From the NCBI RefSeq assembly GCF_025642155.1, contig NZ_CP106798.1:6634001-6698000 (forward strand): 64,000 nt of DNA, written 5' to 3'. Position numbers and translations under genes: made by a program. Source of the DNA: Streptomyces sp. HUAS 15-9. Lineage in GTDB: Bacteria > Actinomycetota > Actinomycetes > Streptomycetales > Streptomycetaceae. Below, piece after piece: positions 45,395 through 55,398 of this stretch. The notes beneath the pieces were generated by a model. The model was given only the letters and a program-made list of their open reading frames with translations. It ran no database searches and was not told the DNA's origin. Within the stretch, counting starts at the first letter, position 1; every line of letters begins with the position of its first letter.

Positions 45395-47197
45395 ATGCAG
45401 TTGTCACGCTTCGCCACTTTCACCGACCTCGTCCGGGCGCGGTGCGCCGAGTTCGCGGGCGACAACGTACACATCCAACTCCGTGACACCAAGGACGGAC
45501 CGGACGCCGAGCGGCTGACGTACGGGGAACTCGACCGCGCCGCCCGCCGTGTCGCGGGGGCGCTGCGGGCGCACGGGGTCCAGGGGCGGCCCGTGCTGCT
45601 GATGTGTCCGGGCAGCCTGGAGTTCCTCAAGGCGTTCGTCGGGTGTCTGTACGCCGGGGCCGTCGCCGTGCCCGCGCCGCTTCCCGAGGGGAGCGTGAAG
45701 GGGCGGCTCGGGCGGAGTTCGGCGATGCTGCGCGACTGCAAGGCGCCCGTCGTGCTCACGGACCGGGCGAGCGCCCCGGACGTCGCGCTGTGGCTGGCCA
45801 CCGAGGGCCGGGACGACGTCGTGTGCGTCGCGGGCGATGCCCTGGGGGAGGGGCCGGAGGACGTGGCGCCTGCCACCCGGCCCGACGACCTCGCCTTCCT
45901 GCAGTACACCTCCGGTTCCGTGTCCGAGCCGCGCGGTGTGATGGTCACGCACCAAAATCTGATGGCCAACCAGGCCGCGCTGCAAAGGGTGTTGGGGACC
46001 ACGGCCGGAGATCGCTTCGGGGGATGGCTGCCGCTCTATCACGACATGGGGCTCATCGCGCATCTGCTGCATCCCATCTGGCTGGGCAGCTCGTCCGTGA
46101 TGCTCACACCGACCGCGTTCATCAAGCGTCCCGTGCGCTGGCTGCAGGCCATCGACGAGTACGGGGTCACCATCGGTGGCGGGCCCAACTTCTGTTACGA
46201 CCTCGCTCTGCGCCGGGTCACCGACCAACAGCTCGCCCGGCTCGACCTCTCCCGCTGGCGGCTCGCGCTCAACGGCGCGGAGCCGGTGCGCGCAGACACG
46301 CTGGATGCGTTCGCGCGCCGGTTCGCGGCCGCCGGTCTGCGGGCCGAGGCCATGTATCCGTGCTACGGGCTCGCCGAGGCGACCCTCGTCGTCTCGGGGG
46401 GCGTCGGCGGTGAGGCGTACCGGCGGCGCGACGTCGATGCCACCGCCCTCGCGCGTGACGTCGTCGCGCCCGCCGAGGCGGGTCAGGAGAGCCGGACGCT
46501 CGTCAGCAGCGGGCGCGTCACCGAGTTCGACGTACGGATCGTCGACCCCGTCGGCTACCGGGAACTGCCGGAGGGTGCCGTCGGGGAGATCTGGCTGCGC
46601 GGCGAGAGCGTCGCCGCCGGGTACTACGGGAAGCCCGAGGAGAGCGAGGCCGCCTTCCGTGCCGTACTGCACGACGGCGAGGGAGGGTTCCTGCGCACCG
46701 GGGACCTCGGGGTGCTCGACGACGGACAGTTGTATGTCACCGGGCGTCTGAAGGAAGTCGTCATCCTGAACGGACGGAACGTGTACCCGCAGGACGTGGA
46801 GCACGCCGTCAAGTCGCTGCATCCCGCGCTCGCCGCCGGGACCGGGGCCGCGTTCTCCGTGGAGGCGGGGCGCGAGCAGCTCGTCCTCGTGCAGGAGGTC
46901 AGGGGCGAGCAGCTGGACGGGCCGCAGCTGCGTGAACTCGCTCAGCGGATCCAGGCGTTGGTGGGCAAGGACTTTCATGTGCCCGCCGGGAACGTGCTGT
47001 TGGTGCGGCCCGGCACCGTGCGCCGTACAACGAGCGGGAAGGTGCAGCGCACCCTCATGCGGCGGGAGTTCCTCGCCGGTGAGCTGCACGGGGAGTACGA
47101 GGTGCTCGACCCGGCCGTCCGCTCGCTCGTGCGGGCCGGGGACATGCTGCTCGGGGAAGGACTGCTCCAGTCCACCGTCGGCGGTGGCGCATGGTGA
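45395..47197 (+). CDS. Fatty acyl-AMP ligase (FAAL-type)
   Basis: This 600-aa adenylate-forming enzyme has the FAAL pattern: LQYTSGSVSEPRGVMVTHQNL, GWLPLYHDMGLIAHLL, GGGPNFCYDLALRR, NGAEPVR, YGLAEATLVVSG and RTGDLG, with the C-terminal RTTSGKVQR lysine. FAALs activate a carboxylic acid as acyl-AMP and load it on an ACP rather than CoA. ATG 45395 follows a GAGGGGG ribosome site. The ACAD gene overlaps its end. Together with the ACP at 48978 it supplies the starter acyl chain for region E. Confidence 0.93.
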   Translation: MQLSRFATFTDLVRARCAEFAGDNVHIQLRDTKDGPDAERLTYGELDRAARRVAGALRAHGVQGRPVLLMCPGSLEFLKAFVGCLYAGAVAVPAPLPEGSVKGRLGRSSAMLRDCKAPVVLTDRASAPDVALWLATEGRDDVVCVAGDALGEGPEDVAPATRPDDLAFLQYTSGSVSEPRGVMVTHQNLMANQAALQRVLGTTAGDRFGGWLPLYHDMGLIAHLLHPIWLGSSSVMLTPTAFIKRPVRWLQAIDEYGVTIGGGPNFCYDLALRRVTDQQLARLDLSRWRLALNGAEPVRADTLDAFARRFAAAGLRAEAMYPCYGLAEATLVVSGGVGGEAYRRRDVDATALARDVVAPAEAGQESRTLVSSGRVTEFDVRIVDPVGYRELPEGAVGEIWLRGESVAAGYYGKPEESEAAFRAVLHDGEGGFLRTGDLGVLDDGQLYVTGRLKEVVILNGRNVYPQDVEHAVKSLHPALAAGTGAAFSVEAGREQLVLVQEVRGEQLDGPQLRELAQRIQALVGKDFHVPAGNVLLVRPGTVRRTTSGKVQRTLMRREFLAGELHGEYEVLDPAVRSLVRAGDMLLGEGLLQSTVGGGAW

Positions 47198-48921
47198 CCG
47201 TCGCCGCCGCTCCGGTGCGCGAGGCCGAGGCGCAGCGCCGGGTGGCCGCCGTGGAGGAACTGCTCGGTGACCCCGGCGACACCGCCAACCCGTGCGGCTA
47301 CGCGGCCCTGTTGGAGGCCGACCGGGACGCCGTGCGCAGCGAGGCGGGCGAGGACGCACTCGACCGGTTCGGGATGCACCGCGAGTACGTGCCCGTGGAG
47401 CTCGGCGGGCGGCTGGAGTCGATGGACACCCTGGTGCGGGTCATGCGGCCCGTCTTCCGGCGGGACGTCGGCCTCGGCATGGGATACGGAGCCATGTCCT
47501 TCATGGCCGCCGCCGATGTGTGGATGGCCGGAACGGAGGGGCAACAGGTCGGTCTCGCCCGGCAGATGCTGCGCGGTTCGCGTGCCGCCATCGCCCAGCT
47601 GGAGACCGCGCACAGCAACGACTACGTCCGCAGCCAGGTGTCCGCCCGGCGCGGCGCCGACGGCAGGCTGCTGCTCAGCGGGCGCAAGCCCGTCATCAAC
47701 AACCTCGACCGGGCCGACGCCCTGGTGCTGTTCGCCAGGACCGACCCGTCGCCCGGCCGCCGCAGCCACACCGCGCTGCTGCTCGACCCGGCCCGGTTCC
47801 CCGAGGGGCGCGCCGAGTTGCTGCGCCGGCACACCTCCCTGGGGCTGCGCGGCTGTGTGTTCGGCGGTGTCGACTTCGACGACTGCCCGGTGCCGGACAG
47901 CGCCCTGCTCGGGCCCGTCGGCGACGGGGTGCCGATCGCGCTGCGCTCCTTCCAGATCAGCCGTACGGTCATCTCGTCCATGGTGCTCGCCGCCGTCGAC
48001 ACCAGCCTGCGCACCGCCGTCCGCTTCGACCACGAACACCGCGGCGGCGGCTGGTCCACCGGCGGCTCCGACTCGCAGCGCACCACCAGCGCGATCACCG
48101 GCGCCTTCGTCAACCTGCTGCTGTACGACGCGCTCGCCACGGTCGCCACCCGGGCCGTCCACGTCCTGCCGGAGCAGACCAGCGTGTACTCCGCGGCCGT
48201 GAAGTACCTGCTGCCGCGCGTCCTGACCGAGACGATGTACGACCTGTCGATCGTGCTCGGTGCCGGGTTCTACACCCGCGAGGGAACCCTCGGCATCTTC
48301 CAGAAGCACGTACGCGACGTGCCCGTCGTCACCCTCGGGCACGCCGGGTCCGTCGCCTGCCAGAGCACCGTCATCCCCCAACTGCCGCGGCTGGCACGCC
48401 GCTCGTGGTTCGTGGCGGGCGAGGCGCCGGCCACGCTGTTCCGCCCGCGCGACCCGCTGCCCCCGTACGACCTGGCGCGGCTCACTCTGGCCTGCGGCCA
48501 GGACAGCCTCAGTGCCACCCTGCTCGCGGTCGCCGCCGAGACACCGGGGCGCGGCGCCGTCGAACGGGTGCTGCGCGAGCTCGCGCTCGGCCTCGTCGAC
48601 GAGTTCCGCGATCTGCGTGCCCGGGTGCTCGCCCTCGGCCCGCAGCCCGGCGCGGCGTCGTTCCCGCTGATGGACCGCTACGCCCATCTGCTCGCCGCCT
48701 CCGCGGTGCTCGGCGTCTGGCGCCACAACCAGGACGGCTCCGACCCGTTCCTCGCCGACCCCGCCTGGGCGGCGGCCGCACTGCACCGCATCGCGCGCCG
48801 GCTCGGCGCGTCCGCGCCCGACCTGCCGGCCGAGTGCGAGCTGCGCGTGAGCCACGAAGTGCAGCTGCGCTTCAGCGACCGGCGCAGCTACGACCTCTAC
48901 GACACCCCGCTGCCGGGATGA
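47191..48921 (+). CDS. Acyl-CoA/acyl-ACP dehydrogenase
   Basis: This 576-aa flavoprotein has the ACAD layout: an N-terminal helical domain, AQLETAHSNDYVRSQ and the FAD-binding beta domain (LLLSGRKPVINNLDRADALVLFAR), then helical domain RSFQISRTVISSMVLAAVD and a long C-terminal extension. It is larger than housekeeping ACADs (about 390 aa), as are several cluster-borne types that desaturate acyl-ACP. The start overlaps the FAAL stop (ATGGTGA). It probably introduces an alpha,beta-double bond in the FAAL-loaded chain. Substrate inferred. Confidence 0.85.
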   Translation: MVTVAAAPVREAEAQRRVAAVEELLGDPGDTANPCGYAALLEADRDAVRSEAGEDALDRFGMHREYVPVELGGRLESMDTLVRVMRPVFRRDVGLGMGYGAMSFMAAADVWMAGTEGQQVGLARQMLRGSRAAIAQLETAHSNDYVRSQVSARRGADGRLLLSGRKPVINNLDRADALVLFARTDPSPGRRSHTALLLDPARFPEGRAELLRRHTSLGLRGCVFGGVDFDDCPVPDSALLGPVGDGVPIALRSFQISRTVISSMVLAAVDTSLRTAVRFDHEHRGGGWSTGGSDSQRTTSAITGAFVNLLLYDALATVATRAVHVLPEQTSVYSAAVKYLLPRVLTETMYDLSIVLGAGFYTREGTLGIFQKHVRDVPVVTLGHAGSVACQSTVIPQLPRLARRSWFVAGEAPATLFRPRDPLPPYDLARLTLACGQDSLSATLLAVAAETPGRGAVERVLRELALGLVDEFRDLRARVLALGPQPGAASFPLMDRYAHLLAASAVLGVWRHNQDGSDPFLADPAWAAAALHRIARRLGASAPDLPAECELRVSHEVQLRFSDRRSYDLYDTPLPG

Positions 48922-48977
48922 GCGCGGCACCCGCCCCGCATTCCGGTCCGGCGAATCCCAGCGAAAGGCGTCCGGCC

Positions 48978-49289
48978 ATGAACGTACCGTCCACCCGGCA
49001 GTCCGGGTTCCCCGCGCCCGGCGCTCAGCACGACGTACCGCAGCGCGGCTGGCTGCTCGACCGGGTCGCGCTCTACCTGGGCAGGGAGGCAGCCACCATC
49101 GACCCCACCGTGCCGCTGGCCGAGTACGGCATGGACTCGGTGTGCGCGCTGAGCCTGTGCGGTGACCTGGAGGACGAGTTCGGGCTCGTGGTGGAGCCGA
49201 CCCTGCTGTGGGACCACCCCACCGTGCAGAGCCTGCTCGGGTTCCTGGCGGCCGAGCTGACGGTCGCCGACGCGCGCGGGGAGCGGTGA
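48978..49289 (+). CDS. Acyl carrier protein
   Basis: A small carrier protein: YLGREAATIDPTVPLAEYGMDSVCALSLCGDLED contains the phosphopantetheine Ser in GMDSV, followed by a DHPTVQSLLGFLA helix. ATG 48978 has GAAAGG upstream. An in-frame ATG at 48918, overlapping the ACAD stop as ATGA, would add 20 residues. The TGATG overlap with the next gene couples it to the KS-AT-ACP protein. It is the likely acceptor for the FAAL product. Confidence 0.9.
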   Translation: MNVPSTRQSGFPAPGAQHDVPQRGWLLDRVALYLGREAATIDPTVPLAEYGMDSVCALSLCGDLEDEFGLVVEPTLLWDHPTVQSLLGFLAAELTVADARGER

Positions 49290-52200
49290 TGGCGGACGCG
49301 GCGGCGTGCGGCGACGGCGTGGCGATCGTCGGGATCGACTGCGCCTTCCCGCTCGCGCGGGACACCGACGCCTACTGGGAACTGCTGCTGCGCGGCGGCG
49401 ACGCGATCGGGGACGTACCGGAACAGCGGTGGGACCCGGCCGCCTTCCCGGCCGCCGACGGCGCCGCCCGCGCCGGGCTCGCGCGCGGCGGATTCCTCGA
49501 CGACGCCGACGTGTTCGACAACGACTTCTTCTCCGTGCCGCCGCGCGAGGCGGCCGCCATGGACCCGCAGCAGCGGCTGCTGCTGCACAGCGCGTGGCGG
49601 GCCGTCGAGGACTCCGGGGTGGCACCGGGCTCGCTGGCCGGCAGCGGCACGGGCGTCTACATCGGGGTGATGGGCGGCGAGTGGGGGCGGCTGCACCTGG
49701 GCGACTACGACCGGGTGACGCCCCAGCTCGGCGCCGGCAGCAGCGCGGGCATGACCGCGAACCGGATCTCCTACCAACTCGGCTTCACCGGGCCGAGCAT
49801 GGCCGTCGACACCGCCTGCTCGTCCTCGCTCGTCGCCGTGCACCTCGCGGTCGGGGCGCTGCTGTCGGGGGAGTGCGACACCGTGCTCGCGGGCGGCGTC
49901 AACCTCGTCATGTCGCCCGCGCTCGGGCTCGTCTACCACCAGCTGGGGCTCGCCGCGACCGACGGGCGCTGCAAGCCGTTCAGCGCGCTCGCCGACGGGA
50001 TCGGGCGCAGCGAGGGCGTCGGTCTCGTCGTACTGCGCCGCCTCGCCGACGCCATGGCCGACGGACAGCGGATCTACGCCGTCGTCCGCGGCACCGCCGT
50101 CAACCAGGACGGCCGCAGCAACGGCATCACCGCGCCCAACCGCTGGTCGCAGGAGCAGGTCGTGGCCACCGCCTGCGAACGCGCCGGCGTCGAGCCCCGC
50201 GAGGTCGCCTTCATCGAGGCGCACGGCACCGGCACCGCGCTCGGCGACACCATCGAGTGCGCCGCGCTCGGCAGCCTGCACGGCGAGGGCCGCGCCGAAC
50301 CCTGCGCGATCGGCTCGGTCAAGGGCAACCTCGGGCACACCGAGGGCGCCGCCGGCATCGCCGGGCTCATCAAGGTCGCCCTCGCGCTGCACCACCGGAT
50401 CGTGCCCGCCAGCCGGTTCGCCGACCGCGAGAACCCCCAACTGCGGCTCGCCCAGCGCGGGTTGCGGCTGCTGCGGGCGCCGCTGCGGCTGCCGCCGGGA
50501 CCCACCGTCGCCGGGGTGTCCAGCTTCGGCATGGGCGGCACCAACGCGCACGCCGTCCTCGCCTCGGCGCCGCGCCCCGCACCGCGTACCACCGCCAAGC
50601 GCTCCCGGCCCGGCGTGGGCGTGTTCACGCTCACCGCCGACACACCGGGCGCCCTCATCCGCAACCTCGGCGAGCAGGCCGACGCCGTCGCCCGGCGCCC
50701 GCGTGCCGCCGCGGCCGCGCTGTGCCGGCGACAGCAACCGGGTCAAGACCGGGCTGCCGTACCGTTTCGCCGTCACCGCAGGGGACACCGGGCAACTGGC
50801 GGCCGCGCTGCGCGAGGCGGCCGCGGGCGGGCTGCCCGAGCAGATCGCGCACCGGCCGTGGAGCGTGCCGTCCGTGGCGTTCCTGTTCACCGGGCAGGGC
50901 GCCCAGTACCCCGGCATGACCGCGGGCCTGTACCGCGAGTCGGCCGTGTACCGGCAGTACCTCGACGCGGCGGACGTGGCGCTGCTGCCGTACGTCGACA
51001 CGTCCGTGCGCGACCTGCTCCTGGCCTGCAACGAGCAGGGCGACGACCATGGTGACCAGCAGGGCGTCACCGGGGAGCTCACCCAGCCCGCCCTGTTCGC
51101 CGTCGAGTACGCCCTCGCCGCCACGCTCACCGCCCTCGGCATCCGGCCCGCGGCCGTCCTCGGGCACAGCATCGGCGAGTTCGCGGCGGCCGTCACCGCC
51201 GGGGCGCTCACCCTCGACGAGGCCGCGCACCTGGTCGCCACCCGCGGCCGGCTCATGCACGCGCTGCCGGACGGCGGCGCCATGCTCTTGGTGCGGGCCG
51301 CCCCCGGCGCCCTGCGGCAGCTCCTCGCCGAGGAGCCGCGGGCGCACATCGCGGCCGTCAACGGGCCCCGCGACACCGTGCTCTCCGGCACCGCGGAGGC
51401 CCTCGCCCGGATCGCCGAGACCCTGGAGGAGGCACAGGTGCGCGCCCGTGACCTCCAGGCGCCCACCGCCTTCCACTCGCCGCTGGTGCGGCCGGTGCTG
51501 GACCGGCTCAGGGCGGCCGCGGGCACCACCGAACCCCAAGTCCCCGACGTCCCCGTGTTCTCCACCCGCTACGGCAGACTCCTCGCCCCCACCGAGCGTC
51601 TGGACGCCGACTACTGGGCCGCCCAGGCCGAGTCACCGGTGCTGTTCGCGGACGCCCTCGCCGACCTGGAGACGGTCTGCGCGCCCACCCATCTCGTGGA
51701 GATCGGACCGCGCCCGCAACTGCTGCCGCTGGCCGGACGCGCCGGTCTCTCGTCGAGCGTGGAGTTCCTTCACCCGGTCCCCGGGCCGGCGGCGGACGGC
51801 ACCGAACTCGCCGAGCTGGTCGCCCAGTTGTACCGTGCCGGGCTCGACCCGGAGTGGGAGCGGCTCTACGACTCCGACGTCACGTCCGGCGCCGGTGAGA
51901 AGCTGCGTGGCTACTCCTTCTCCACCGCGCACCGCTACTGGACCGCACCGCCGTCCCCGACCGCGCCGCGGGCGGACGAGGCGGCCCCGGCGCGGTCCGC
52001 GACGACACCGCCGCGGCCCGCCTCGGCACCGGCCGGACCCGCGACGAGCGACCCGGTGTCCCGGGACCGGGACCCCGTCCTGGCCGCGGTCGTCGACGCC
52101 GTCGCGGAGGTCGGTTCGTACCCCCTGGAGCAGGTCGTGCACACAGCGCGATTCTACGAGGACCTCGGCTTCGACTCGGTGATGATCATGCAGCTCAAGG

Positions 52201-52328
52201 ACCGTATCGAGGCCCGGCTGCCGCACCTCGGCGAGGTCTCCGTACAGCAACTCCTGCCCGCCCTGCGGTCGGTGGGCAGCCTCGCCCAGTTCCTCGGCGG
52301 GCACCTCACGGAAGGGGTGCGGGTGTGA
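49289..52328 (+). CDS. Type I PKS KS-AT-ACP, with one apparent frameshift
   Basis: The KS (about 1-430) is complete: Cys177 in DTACSSS, EAHGTGT and GNLGHTEG. Near 50723-50728, after RRPRAAAAALC, the frame is lost, and the continuation (GDSNRVKTGLPYRF) is in the +1 frame. From there an AT (FTGQGAQYPG, GHSIGEFAAA, AFHSPLV) and an ACP (YEDLGFDSVMIMQ) run to 52328. One extra base, or two missing, explains the break, which falls in the KS-AT linker. No reducing domains are present, so one beta-keto extension of the starter is expected. The frame break is either a sequence error or an inactivating lesion. Confidence 0.82.
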
Positions 52329-52447
52329 GCACCACCGCGGCCCGGCGCGCCCGGGAGCGCGCGAGCGTGACATCCGAGGTCCCCCGCGGCGCTGAACTCG
52401 ATGAGGCCGTCTCTCACGGCCTTCACCCGGAAGGAGTGTGCGTGTGA
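52325..52447 (+). CDS. Possible 40-aa peptide linking PKS and KAS III genes
   Basis: GTG 52325 overlaps the PKS stop as GTGA, and the frame closes with TGA 52445-52447, which overlaps the KAS III GTG start in the same way. It fills the 115-bp gap exactly. A GGAAGG ribosome-like site lies at 52310, and its surroundings are repeated before the KAS III start (22 of 26 bases). The 40-residue product is Ala/Arg/Glu-rich at first, with no known motif. It may be a coupling ORF or the trace of a duplication. Confidence 0.3.
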   Translation: MSTTAARRARERASVTSEVPRGAELDEAVSHGLHPEGVCV

Positions 52448-53460
52448 GCGCCACGGCCTATCTCGCGGCGGCCGCAAGCGCGCTGCCCGGCCCGCCCGTC
52501 GACAACGCGACGCTCGGCAGGGCCCTCGGGGTCAGCGAGGAGTGGGTCGACATCTTCGTGGGCACCCGCACCCGGCACTTCGGCTGGGACGTGGCGACCG
52601 GACAGGTCCGGCACACCCTTGCCGACCTGTGCGCGCAGGCCGGCGGAGCGGCCATCGACGCCGCCGGACTCGACCCGGTCGACATCGAGTTCGTCCTGCT
52701 GGCCACCGCCACGCCGGACACACTGCTGCCGACCACGGCGAGCGAGGTCGCCGACCGGCTCGGTCTGATGTATCTGCCCGCCTTCCAGATCCAGTCCGGC
52801 TGCGCGGGCGCCGTGCAGGCGCTCGACCTGGGCCGCACCCTGATCGCCGGGGGTGCCCGGGCCGGGCTGGTGATCGGCGGCGACGTCACGCACCGCCACC
52901 TCGACGTCCACCGCCAGGTGGCCCGTATGCCCACCGAGGAGCTGGTCAACTACGTGCTGTTCGGTGACGGCGCGGGTGCCGCGGTGCTCACCGCCGAGCC
53001 GGTGGCCGAGCGCGTCGAGATCAAGGGGGTCCTCAACCGCTTCACGGGACTGGGCCGCCCGCCGGGCCAGACCGTCGACTGGTACGGGATCAGCGACCGG
53101 CACAGCGAACGCCCCATGGTCGTCGAGGACTACAAGGCCATCGAGGAGTCCGTGCCGACCATGGCCCGGGAGATCCTCTGGGAACTCCTCGACCAGCTCG
53201 AATGGACCCCCGACGACCTGGACTTCCTGCTGCCGCCCCAGCTGTCGGGCCGGATGACCGAGCGGATCGCCGAGCACCTCGGCGTGCCCGGCGCCAAGGA
53301 GGTGTCCTGCGTCGCCGAGACCGGCAACACCGGCAACGCCCTGGTCCTGCTGCAGCTCGCGCGGCTCCTCCCGGACCTGCCCACCGGCGGCCGGGCGCTC
53401 GCGATCGCCGTGGAGTCCAGCAAGTGGATCAAGACCGGGCTCGGCCTGGAGAAGGTGTAG
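52444..53460 (+). CDS. KAS III-like ketosynthase (FabH family)
   Basis: This 338-aa FabH-fold protein starts at GTG 52444, 7 bases after AAGGAG. The nucleophile Cys120 lies in QSGCAGAVQAL and the late Asn region in AETGNTGNAL. The canonical His of the HQAN motif is replaced: LLPPQLSG gives Pro265-Gln-Leu-Ser. Such changes are seen in KAS III relatives that do non-decarboxylative acyl transfer or unusual C-C or C-O formation. In tetronate pathways a KAS III-like enzyme joins glyceryl-ACP to a beta-ketoacyl thioester. The adjacent FkbH and ACP genes support that kind of role here. Confidence 0.88.
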   Translation: MSATAYLAAAASALPGPPVDNATLGRALGVSEEWVDIFVGTRTRHFGWDVATGQVRHTLADLCAQAGGAAIDAAGLDPVDIEFVLLATATPDTLLPTTASEVADRLGLMYLPAFQIQSGCAGAVQALDLGRTLIAGGARAGLVIGGDVTHRHLDVHRQVARMPTEELVNYVLFGDGAGAAVLTAEPVAERVEIKGVLNRFTGLGRPPGQTVDWYGISDRHSERPMVVEDYKAIEESVPTMAREILWELLDQLEWTPDDLDFLLPPQLSGRMTERIAEHLGVPGAKEVSCVAETGNTGNALVLLQLARLLPDLPTGGRALAIAVESSKWIKTGLGLEKV

Positions 53461-53463
53461 GAG

Positions 53464-55398
53464 ATGGCGGTACCGGTGCGCATGACGACGCGGGGCGAGC
53501 CGCTGGAACGGCTGCGGGACCTCGCTGCGCAAGGACGGCTGGAGACGGCGTACGACGAGGTCGTGCCGCTCCTCGCCGAGCTGGCCGACGACCCCGAGCC
53601 GCCGCCGGGCTGGGCGCGGCGGGCCGGGCGGCTGCTCGGCCGGGCCGACCGGGACGCCGTTCTCGCCCGGCATCCGCACCTCGCGCAGGTGACCGTGGCG
53701 GTCACCGGCCAGTCCACCGTCGCGGACGTGGTCGAGCCGCTGACCGGCGAACTGGCCCGGCACGGGCTCCTGTTGCACCCGGTCGTCGGCGACCACGGCG
53801 CCTATCTGCGTGACCTCACCGACCCGATGGGCGCCTTCCGGGGCCTCGACGCCGATCTCGCGCTCTGCCTCCTCGACGACACCACCGTCTTCGCCGAGGT
53901 GCCCGCGGTGTGGGGCCCCGACGACGTCGAGCGGGCCGCGGACGAGGTGGCGGCGCGCCTCGAGGGCCTGGTCCGGCAGCGGGCGCGGACCGGCGCGGCC
54001 ACCCTCGCGCTCAACACCCTGCCGCTGCCGCGCGAGCGCACCCATCAGCTCGTCGACCACCACTCCCGGGCCCGGCTCGGCGTGCTCTGGCGGGAGTTCA
54101 ACGCACGGCTGCTGAGGCTCGGGGCCGAGGAGCCGGGCGTCGTCGTGATCGACCTCGACCCGCTGCTGGCCGCCTCGGGGCCGGTCGCCGACACACGCCT
54201 GGCGCAGTACGCCTCAGCCCGCATCGGCGCCGGGCTGCTCGACGCCTATGCCCGTGAAGTCGCCCATCTGGTCCGGGCGTTGACGGGCCGCACACGCAAA
54301 TGTCTGGTCCTCGACCTCGACCACACGCTGTGGGACGGCGTGCTCGGCGACGACGGACCCGACGGCATCGCCGCCGCGGGGACCCTGCGCGGCGAGGCGT
54401 TCGGCGTGTTCCAGCGGGCCGTGCGCCAACTCGCCGCGCAGGGTGTGCTGCTGGCCGTCAGCAGCAAGAACGAGCGCGGCGCCGTGCTGGACGCGCTGCG
54501 CACGCACCCCGATCTCGCCCTGCGGGAGGGGGACTTCACGGCCGTGCACGCCGACTGGGAGCCCAAGAGCGGCCACCTCGCCGCCGTGGCCGAGGCGCTC
54601 GGCATCGGCGACGACGCGCTCGTGTTCGCCGACGACTCGCCCGCCGAGCGCGCCGAGGTGCGCCACAGCGGCGTGCGTGCCGCCGTGGTGCCGCTCGACG
54701 ACGAGCCCGCGCTGCATCTGCAACGGCTGCTTATCGACGGCTGGTTCGACACGCTCACCGTGACCGCCGAGGACCGGGCCCGCGCCGGGCACCACCGCGC
54801 GGCGGGCGCCCGCGCCGCGCTGCGCGCCGGGTCCGGCTCGCACGAGGAGTTCCTGCGCGGACTCGACATCACCGTCGACCTCTCCGAGCCATGGGCCCAC
54901 GAACTCGCACGGCTCGCCCAACTCACCCAACGCACCAACCAGTTCAACCTCACCGGCATGCGTCTCACCCCGTCCGGGGCGGCGGCGGCCGTCGCGGATG
55001 CCGACCGGCTGCTGCTGGCCGCGCGCACCGCCGACCGGTTCGGCGAGAACGGCCTGACCGGCGCGTTGCTGGCCACCCGCGAGGGGGACGAGCTGCGCGT
55101 GGACAACACCTGGCTCAGCTGCCGGGTCCTGGCCCGCGGGATCGAACAGGCCCTGCTGGCCGTCGTGTTGGCGCACGCCCGCGACCGGGGGCACCGTGCC
55201 GTGCTCGCCGCGTTCCGGCCCACCCCGAAGAACCACCGGGCCCGGGACTTCTACCCCTCGCTGGGCTTCACGCCCGCCGGAGAGCGGGACGGGGCGCTTC
55301 AGTTCCGGCACGACCTGCGGCGGCTGCCGGTGCCACCGGAGCACGTGAGGATCACCGGGCCGCTGACCACCGGCCCCGACGGGAGGAAGCACACATGA
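53464..55398 (+). CDS. FkbH-like HAD/GNAT protein (glyceryl-ACP synthase type)
   Basis: This 644-aa protein has three parts. The N-terminal about 275 residues are the variable domain of long FkbH-like proteins. The HAD phosphatase core has CLVLDLDHTLWDGVLGDD (Asp284, Asp286) and VFADDSPAERAEV. The C-terminal GNAT-like domain includes LAQLTQRTNQFNLTGMR and HRARDFYPSLGF. FkbH proteins transfer the glyceryl unit of 1,3-bisphosphoglycerate to an ACP with loss of phosphate. The two dehydrogenases needed to turn glyceryl-ACP into hydroxymalonyl-ACP are absent, so a glycerate-derived unit (as in tetronates) is more likely. The ACP gene overlaps its stop. Confidence 0.92.
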   Translation: MAVPVRMTTRGEPLERLRDLAAQGRLETAYDEVVPLLAELADDPEPPPGWARRAGRLLGRADRDAVLARHPHLAQVTVAVTGQSTVADVVEPLTGELARHGLLLHPVVGDHGAYLRDLTDPMGAFRGLDADLALCLLDDTTVFAEVPAVWGPDDVERAADEVAARLEGLVRQRARTGAATLALNTLPLPRERTHQLVDHHSRARLGVLWREFNARLLRLGAEEPGVVVIDLDPLLAASGPVADTRLAQYASARIGAGLLDAYAREVAHLVRALTGRTRKCLVLDLDHTLWDGVLGDDGPDGIAAAGTLRGEAFGVFQRAVRQLAAQGVLLAVSSKNERGAVLDALRTHPDLALREGDFTAVHADWEPKSGHLAAVAEALGIGDDALVFADDSPAERAEVRHSGVRAAVVPLDDEPALHLQRLLIDGWFDTLTVTAEDRARAGHHRAAGARAALRAGSGSHEEFLRGLDITVDLSEPWAHELARLAQLTQRTNQFNLTGMRLTPSGAAAAVADADRLLLAARTADRFGENGLTGALLATREGDELRVDNTWLSCRVLARGIEQALLAVVLAHARDRGHRAVLAAFRPTPKNHRARDFYPSLGFTPAGERDGALQFRHDLRRLPVPPEHVRITGPLTTGPDGRKHT

